A stretch of DNA of 64,000 nt. It comes from Oscillospiraceae bacterium. GTDB taxonomy: Bacteria > Bacillota > Clostridia > Oscillospirales > Ruminococcaceae. This document shows positions 59,317 to 64,000 of this stretch, in pieces (the first letter of the stretch is position 1; every line of letters begins with the position of its first letter). Made by a program: the position numbers and the translations under genes. The notes under the pieces are model-generated. The model had not been told where the DNA came from. It searched no databases and saw nothing but the letters and a program-made list of their open reading frames with translations. The DNA lies in NCBI GenBank assembly GCA_031280965.1, contig JAITFZ010000030.1, forward strand, positions 1 to 64,000, given 5' to 3'.

Positions 59317-59928
59317 ATGTCAACTTTCCTAACCCCCGACAAAACAATCACAATAAACGGCGTAACCGTCAATCAAAAAATTGTTCCTGCGGCTTTCAAA
59401 GCACCGAAGGATGTATCCTCATGGGTCAAAAAAGGACAGAACATCAAACCCAATCGCAAACTAAACGACGGAACAGGCAAACCGCGCGGAGTTTGCATCC
59501 ACAATACAGAAGCAATAAAGATTCCGGCGGGAACTACAATGGCGGAGCAATATATCCGCTCAACTTATAACGGTAACATGGTGGGAGTAATTGTTACTTA
59601 TTACGTTGACGATAAATGCGCGTGGCAGTTGTTGGAAGATAACGAGCAGGGCTGGCATGCCGCAGACGGAATTTCCCGTAAAGCGACCGCTCGTCCCGTT
59701 AAAACCATCGGCGGAAACCTTGATTGTATTTCTTTTGAAATCATCGGGGACTGCGCCAAAGCGAATGATAACGCCGCACGGATTGCAGGATATTTGCTGA
59801 AAAAATATACCCTTGCTGTTGATGATGTTTACGGACATATATTTTTCAGCGGTAAAAATTGTCCGATGTATATTCTAAAAAATAACGGATGGGATAAATT
59901 TAAGAATTTAATTCGTGGGTATATTTGA
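59317..59928 (+). CDS. N-acetylmuramoyl-L-alanine amidase (Amidase_2)
   Basis: The 203-residue protein is a T7-lysozyme-like zinc amidase. The ligands are His in VCIHNTE, His in GWHAADG (or the C-terminal H in YGHIFF), and Cys in GKNCPMYIL. The catalytic middle has CISFEIIGD. It cleaves the bond between muramic acid and L-alanine. It lacks a signal peptide and cell-wall-binding repeats, as in phage endolysins that need a holin. No holin gene is next to it. It is the last gene of the XRE-controlled set; GAGGAG precedes the ATG. Confidence 0.85.
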   Translation: MSTFLTPDKTITINGVTVNQKIVPAAFKAPKDVSSWVKKGQNIKPNRKLNDGTGKPRGVCIHNTEAIKIPAGTTMAEQYIRSTYNGNMVGVIVTYYVDDKCAWQLLEDNEQGWHAADGISRKATARPVKTIGGNLDCISFEIIGDCAKANDNAARIAGYLLKKYTLAVDDVYGHIFFSGKNCPMYILKNNGWDKFKNLIRGYI

Positions 59929-59932
59929 GATA

Positions 59933-59975
59933 AAATTGAAAATATCAGTATACTTATAAAACAAGTTCAATTTTT
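59933..59975. terminator. Weak terminator candidate between amidase and mnmE
   Basis: AAATTGAA (59933-59940) can pair with TTCAATTT (59966-59973), with a 25-base loop, followed by T-runs. The stem is short and AT-rich, so confidence is low. Confidence 0.3.
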
Positions 59976-61352
59976 TCACTTCCCCACGCAAAACCGCCTG
60001 AACACCTCATCAATCACAGTTTCGCTCACGCTCTTCCCCGAAAGCTCGTAAAGACTTTCAAGCGCGCTTTCAAGCGTAACGCCGAGCATATCAAGCGCGT
60101 AACCTGCTAAAATGCCGTCGATTGCCCTTTCAAGCGCGCTTTCGGCAATAGCGGCACATTCGCGCTGACGCTCGTTCGCGATGAAACCCGCCGACATATC
60201 CACACGACCGAGTTGCAGTGTTTTGCAGATTACCGAGGTTAGCGGCTCAAACGAAGCCTCGTCTTTCGCCGTAATTTCAACCACACTTCCAAACTGCGTG
60301 GCAAGATAGGTTAAATCAAGCCGGTTTTCCAAATCGGCTTTGTTTATTACGCAAATAACAGTCTTGCCTTTCAGTTTTTCGATTAATGTGTAATCTTCTT
60401 TTTCGAGCGGGCGGGAATTATCAAAAACAGCTAATGCAAGCTCGCACTGTTCAAGCCGATTCAGCATGTTATTGATGCCGATTTCCTCAACCTCACGGAC
60501 AGTCCGCTCCAAATCCTCCGTATCGCGCAGACCCGCGCAGTCACAAAGGCGCAGAATAATTTCACCGATATTCACACTTTCTTCAATAATATCGCGTGTG
60601 GTTCCGGCTATATCGGTGACAATACTGCGGTTGCTTTTAGTGAGCTGGTTCATGAGCGTGGATTTCCCCGCGTTTGGCTTGCCGACGATTGCCGTCAGCA
60701 CACCCTCCCGCATAATCCTGCCGACCTCAAAGCTTTCAAGCAAAAGCTGTAACTTGGTTCTGCAATCGGCAAGCTGCCCGAGGAACGAGCTTGTTTCAAA
60801 ACTGTCAAGGCTCTCGTCAGGATAGTCAATCCAGGCGGCGATTTGTACGGTTATGTCGAGTATAATGCTTGAAATTTCTTCGGTTTTGCGGAAAAGCGCA
60901 CCTTCTCTTTGCGCTAAACTGCACGTTAAATACTGTTTGCTATGCGAGTTAATTATATCTATGACAGATTCGGCTTGTGTAAGTGAAAGCTTGCCGTTAA
61001 GGAGTGCGCGTTTTGTAAACTCTCCGGCTCCCGCAAGCCGCGCACCGGCATTAAGACATGCGCGCAAAACCCGCTCGGTAACATAAATTCCGCCGTGACA
61101 GGAAATCTCGGCGACATTCTCTCCGGTGTAACTGTTTGGCGCAAAAAAAATCGTCAGCATACCGTCGTCGATTTTTTCTTCACTGTCAAAAATGTTTCCG
61201 TAAACGGCGGTGTGCGATTTTAACTCCATAACCTCCCCGCTCACGGGCATGAAAACTTTCCGCGCCACATTAACAGCGCTTTCGCCGGACACACGGATTA
61301 TTGAAAGCCCGCCGACTGCCCGCGGGGTTGCTATAGCGGCGATTGTATCCAT
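59976..61352 (-). CDS. mnmE: tRNA modification GTPase MnmE
   Basis: The 458-residue protein has the MnmE order: an N-terminal tetrahydrofolate-binding domain, a helical domain and a GTPase with GKPNAGKS (G1), IAGTTRD (G3) and NKAD (G4), and the C-terminal CVGK motif (CxGK). With MnmG it modifies uridine-34 of some tRNAs. I chose ATG 61352 (MDTIAAIATP start, GGGGGAGG upstream); the family begins this way. Its first base is the last base of the SecA2-like gene stop. Confidence 0.96.
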   Translation of the reverse strand: MDTIAAIATPRAVGGLSIIRVSGESAVNVARKVFMPVSGEVMELKSHTAVYGNIFDSEEKIDDGMLTIFFAPNSYTGENVAEISCHGGIYVTERVLRACLNAGARLAGAGEFTKRALLNGKLSLTQAESVIDIINSHSKQYLTCSLAQREGALFRKTEEISSIILDITVQIAAWIDYPDESLDSFETSSFLGQLADCRTKLQLLLESFEVGRIMREGVLTAIVGKPNAGKSTLMNQLTKSNRSIVTDIAGTTRDIIEESVNIGEIILRLCDCAGLRDTEDLERTVREVEEIGINNMLNRLEQCELALAVFDNSRPLEKEDYTLIEKLKGKTVICVINKADLENRLDLTYLATQFGSVVEITAKDEASFEPLTSVICKTLQLGRVDMSAGFIANERQRECAAIAESALERAIDGILAGYALDMLGVTLESALESLYELSGKSVSETVIDEVFRRFCVGK

Positions 61353-63643
61353 TATGAGAACAACCTCCCCCAAAACCCCTTGTTTTCGGGGGATTCTTCT
61401 TTTTCTTCGTCCTCCTCGTCTTCGAGAAGCTTTGCGCCTTCAACCGCCTGAATCATAAGCGGCTTTTTAACAAGCTCGTCCGCGCTTTCGTTTTGCAGGT
61501 AGGTGTAGACGCTTTCAGGTTTGCTTATAACAAAATCCGATATATTTTCCGACTCAAGCAGGCGCTCCAAGCCTTCAGCCATATCTTCGCGAACCTGCTC
61601 CTCCATTGTTTCGTAATAACGCTGGCTGGTTATATTGAATTCCTCAACAGGATTTTTCCCGCCCACGCTCGTAAGGTGAATCCCCTCGCGCAGTGAAGAT
61701 GTGTAGATTAAATAATCGCTCCATGCCTCGTTAATCACGCTGAGAATTAATTCACGCTGTAAATTATTTACCGCTTTCCCGCCAAATTTCTCCGTTGCCA
61801 CGGCATATTTATCGTCAGCTATAAGCGCCGAGTTATCCGACTGCCAGAATTCCGGCTCGTTTTCACCCGTGACGAATTTTTTGCGCGCATTGAAAATCGC
61901 TTCCCTGTGCTTCTCTGAAATCATAGAGAATTTAAGCAACCGCTTACGTTCGGCAAGCCTGTCCCCTTCTGAAATCCGTTGAATCCGTTCAACTTCTTTC
62001 ACGACATTTTTATCCGTAATTGCCTCCTCGGTGTACTTAGGGTAACGAAAACGTCCAAGCAATTTTTTAAGCTCGTACTTCACCATTAGTAAATCGTCAA
62101 GCGCGGTGAACGCTTTGCTTTCTCCCACGTCGCCCTGCCTGCCTGTTCTGCCGCGAAGCTGACGGTTAATCCTCGAACTCTCACGCATAGAGGTGCAGAT
62201 TACATACAGCCCGCCCGCGCCGGCGGCTTCTTCCCTACTGCTCTGGTCATAACCGCCGAGCAGAATATCAACCCCGCGCCCCGCCATGCTTGTAGAAATA
62301 GTTACGGTTTTGAAAGCTCCCGCGTTTTTGATGATTTCGGCTTCGGCTTCATCGTTCTTGGCGTTGAGGACGGCGGCTTCTATGCCGGCTGACTTCAACT
62401 CGGCTGTAAGCAACTCACTCTCCTCGATACTTTCTGCGCCGACTAACACCGGCTGTCCTTTTTCATGAGCGCGGATAATTTCGCGCTTTATGGCGGCAAG
62501 TTTAAGCTCGTAGTTATAATAAATTTCCATAGGGCGGTCAACTCTGCGCGACGGAACGTGCGGCGGGATTTTCGCGGGTTTTAAGTCATACAGCAGCTCG
62601 AATTCCTCCTCGGACGGAAAAACAGTCCCCGTCATTCCTGACAAATGCTCATACTGTCGAAAAAAATATTGAAGCGGGACAGTTCCCATCACTACACCGC
62701 GCAGTTCCGCTTTAATCCCGTGCTTTAATTCAACAGCACCCTGCAACGCTCCGGGATAGCGGCGGTTCTTCGCCGCCCTTCCGGTGAATTCGTCAATTAT
62801 AAGAATTGCACCGTCTTTAACGATATAATCCACGTCTTCTGTAAGAACAAAATTCGCTTTTAAGCAGTCGTTCAAATCCGACAGTATCGGCTGACTCCTG
62901 TCCTCATACAAGTCAACACCGAAATATTCTTCCGCTTTTTCAATTCCGCTGTCCGTTAGATACGCAGTTTCGTCCTCTTCAGAAAGCCCGTAGTTTTTCT
63001 CTGTCAGTGTTTTTATGAAAGCAAATGCGTTTTCAAGCTCTGCGTCTGTTTTTGCCGGTACGCTCCCCGCAATCACGAGAGGAATACGCGCTTCATCAAT
63101 TAATATGCTGTCAGCTTCATCAACGATAGCGACATCAAATTTTTTGTGCAGAATATCCTCGGGCTTGTCTGCCACAAAGTCCCGCAGAAAATCAAAGCCG
63201 CATTCTTTTGCGGTGTTGTAGACAACATCGCATGTATATACGCTTTTCCGCTCATTTTTGGGCGTGACTTCGGTAATGAATCCGACACTGACGCCCAAAA
63301 GGTCGTAAATCGGCTTCATCCAGTGAAAATCACGCTTTACAAGATAATCGTTGTAGGTGAGAATGTGAACGCCGCGGTCGTCTAAAGTATGCAAAAATGC
63401 CGCAAAAACCGCTGAAATTGTCTTTCCCTCACCGGTTTTCATTTCAATCACCCTGCCGTTATAAAGCTCCCACGCCGCCTCGATTTGTTCGTCATACGGC
63501 GCAAGCCCCAAACCATTTTGGCAGGCGTTACAACACGCCGCGAAAGCGCTGTTAACCTCGCTTTTCGCAGTTTTTAACAGTTCCGTGAGCGGCTCTTTGG
63601 CAAGCTCGCGGATTTTTTCAATTGAGTAAGTTAAATTCTTCAT
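61352..63643 (-). CDS. secA2: SecA2-like accessory preprotein translocase ATPase
   Basis: The 763-residue protein has the SecA core: MKTGEGKT (Walker A), TYNDYLVKRDF, VDEADSILIDEARIP, VDEFTGR-like IIDEFTGR, and SMAGRGVDILLGG with RQLRGRTGRQGDVG. It lacks the long N-terminal leader and the C-terminal zinc-binding tail of housekeeping SecA, and the last 30 residues are acidic. This fits an accessory SecA (SecA2-like) that exports a subset of proteins. I chose ATG 63643 because it is 7 bases after a -10 box (leaderless); ATG 63649 is an alternative. Confidence 0.85.
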   Translation of the reverse strand: MKNLTYSIEKIRELAKEPLTELLKTAKSEVNSAFAACCNACQNGLGLAPYDEQIEAAWELYNGRVIEMKTGEGKTISAVFAAFLHTLDDRGVHILTYNDYLVKRDFHWMKPIYDLLGVSVGFITEVTPKNERKSVYTCDVVYNTAKECGFDFLRDFVADKPEDILHKKFDVAIVDEADSILIDEARIPLVIAGSVPAKTDAELENAFAFIKTLTEKNYGLSEEDETAYLTDSGIEKAEEYFGVDLYEDRSQPILSDLNDCLKANFVLTEDVDYIVKDGAILIIDEFTGRAAKNRRYPGALQGAVELKHGIKAELRGVVMGTVPLQYFFRQYEHLSGMTGTVFPSEEEFELLYDLKPAKIPPHVPSRRVDRPMEIYYNYELKLAAIKREIIRAHEKGQPVLVGAESIEESELLTAELKSAGIEAAVLNAKNDEAEAEIIKNAGAFKTVTISTSMAGRGVDILLGGYDQSSREEAAGAGGLYVICTSMRESSRINRQLRGRTGRQGDVGESKAFTALDDLLMVKYELKKLLGRFRYPKYTEEAITDKNVVKEVERIQRISEGDRLAERKRLLKFSMISEKHREAIFNARKKFVTGENEPEFWQSDNSALIADDKYAVATEKFGGKAVNNLQRELILSVINEAWSDYLIYTSSLREGIHLTSVGGKNPVEEFNITSQRYYETMEEQVREDMAEGLERLLESENISDFVISKPESVYTYLQNESADELVKKPLMIQAVEGAKLLEDEEDEEKEESPENKGFWGRLFS

Positions 63644-63649
63644 AAACAT

Positions 63650-63679
63650 AGTATAACATATAAGATAAGGGTAAAGCAA
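63650..63679 (-). promoter_or_regulatory. Promoter for secA2, giving a leaderless transcript
   Basis: TTGCTT (63679-63674), an 18-base spacer and TATACT (63655-63650) on the minus strand. The seventh base after the -10 box is the A of ATG 63643, as in tatD, and no ribosome site is present. Confidence 0.5.
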
Positions 63680-63745
63680 GACTAAAAACGAAATCGACAA
63701 CAAAAATTTTTGAGGGTATTGAACTAAAACACTCTCGAAAGACGA

Positions 63746-63775
63746 TTGACTTTTCTTGTGTTTCTGTGCTATAAT
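63746..63775 (+). promoter_or_regulatory. Promoter for the response regulator
   Basis: TTGACT (63746-63751), an 18-base spacer and TATAAT (63770-63775). The leader of about 85 nt contains the hairpin at 63818-63837. Confidence 0.65.
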
Positions 63776-63817
63776 AATACTTAAATTCAATAAATTTGTT
63801 TATTGGATTTTAGAGAT

Positions 63818-63837
63818 GGCGCTGTTGCGACGGCGCC
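63818..63837 (+). other. GC-rich hairpin in the response-regulator leader
   Basis: GGCGCTG (63818-63824) pairs with CGGCGCC (63831-63837), including one G-T wobble, around a TTGCGA loop. It ends 11 bases before the GGGAG ribosome site. It stands out from the AT-rich surroundings. Confidence 0.4.
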
Positions 63838-63865
63838 CTATAATCTTTCGGGAGATATAAATTAT

Positions 63866-64000
63866 ATGGAAAAAATTCTAATCGTTGAAGATGATATACA
63901 CATAAATAATATGCTCTGCGAATTGCTTAGGCTAAATAATTATACGCCTCATGCCGCTTTTTCCGGTACGGAGGCTATTCTGCTTTTATCCGGGGAGCAG
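63866..64000 (+). CDS. Response regulator, receiver domain (partial)
   Basis: The first 45 codons are seen before the right edge. MEKILIVEDDIHINNMLCEL is the typical start of an OmpR/PhoB-type receiver with the acidic D-D pair, followed by a helix and the second strand (YTPHAAFSGTEAI). The phosphorylated Asp lies beyond the window, so the output domain is not known. GGGAG precedes the ATG by about 12 bases and a promoter lies at 63746-63775. Confidence 0.85.
   Translation, partial: MEKILIVEDDIHINNMLCELLRLNNYTPHAAFSGTEAILLLSGEQ

Noticed and set aside
55932-59928. Prophage
   Set aside because: An XRE regulator and an endolysin-like amidase are present, but no integrase, portal, capsid, tail, terminase or holin genes occur, and no att repeats are seen.
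1-64000. tRNA, rRNA, CRISPR arrays and intact insertion sequences
   Set aside because: I saw no T-loop/CCA pattern, rRNA-like stretch, regular spaced repeats or complete transposase. A covariance search would be more sensitive.

Overview
The window looks like a spore-forming, motile, Gram-positive anaerobe of the class Clostridia, plausibly near the Oscillospiraceae; the family is an inference from gene content and codon style. Sporulation is indicated by spmA/spmB, gerW, a DUF2953 protein and a CotH-family protein. Motility and chemotaxis are indicated by cheA-cheW-cheR-cheB beside FliK-like and FlhB-C-terminal-like proteins. Many genes have strong AAAGGA or GGAGG ribosome sites and clean sigma-A promoters with 17-base spacers.

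Layout. 1-2.6 kb (minus): partial lipoprotein, CPBP protease, methyltransferase and a YerC-type TrpR-like regulator. 2.8-4.5 kb (plus): tatD and a CorC-like protein, closed by a strong bidirectional terminator. 4.6-9.9 kb (minus): ThyX-like protein, small monooxygenase-like protein, D,D-carboxypeptidase, gerW, DUF2953, scpB, scpA and an M50 protease. 10-14.2 kb: adenylyltransferase, spmB/spmA, orphan Hpt protein, ABC exporter. 14.2-21.3 kb: FliK/FlhB-like pair divergent from the chemotaxis operon. 21.4-29.1 kb: small membrane protein, lon, nadA, cls, metallophosphoesterase and an OFA-type transporter.

29.1-38 kb (minus) is a polyamine operon: an Fe-S aldo/keto reductase, arginine decarboxylase-type speA, speE, speB, a carboxynorspermidine (or related) dehydrogenase fused to a membrane domain, a NUDIX hydrolase, a GNAT acetyltransferase and nspC. 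Both the aminopropyltransferase route and the carboxy-intermediate route to spermidine appear to be encoded. 38.1-42.2 kb (plus) holds a CotH protein and a Wzy_C-type ligase/polymerase. 42.3-54.2 kb (minus) is a glycan operon with three GT2 glycosyltransferases, two radical SAM enzymes, a pyruvyltransferase-like protein, two FkbM and one TylF methyltransferases and an Fe-S aldo/keto reductase. A Rossmann-like add-on domain recurs in it. Its head is a truncated Rpn-family nuclease gene that still carries a promoter.

55.9-59.9 kb (plus) is the best candidate for an undescribed system: an XRE regulator with a perfect inverted-repeat operator candidate, a GH-E-like nuclease protein, two DUF2589-like proteins, an HNH-like nuclease protein, a small beta-rich protein and a zinc amidase. 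The window ends with mnmE and a SecA2-like ATPase (minus) and the start of a response regulator (plus). tatD and secA2 both appear to be transcribed from the A of their own ATG (leaderless). I found no tRNA, rRNA, CRISPR array or intact insertion sequence.
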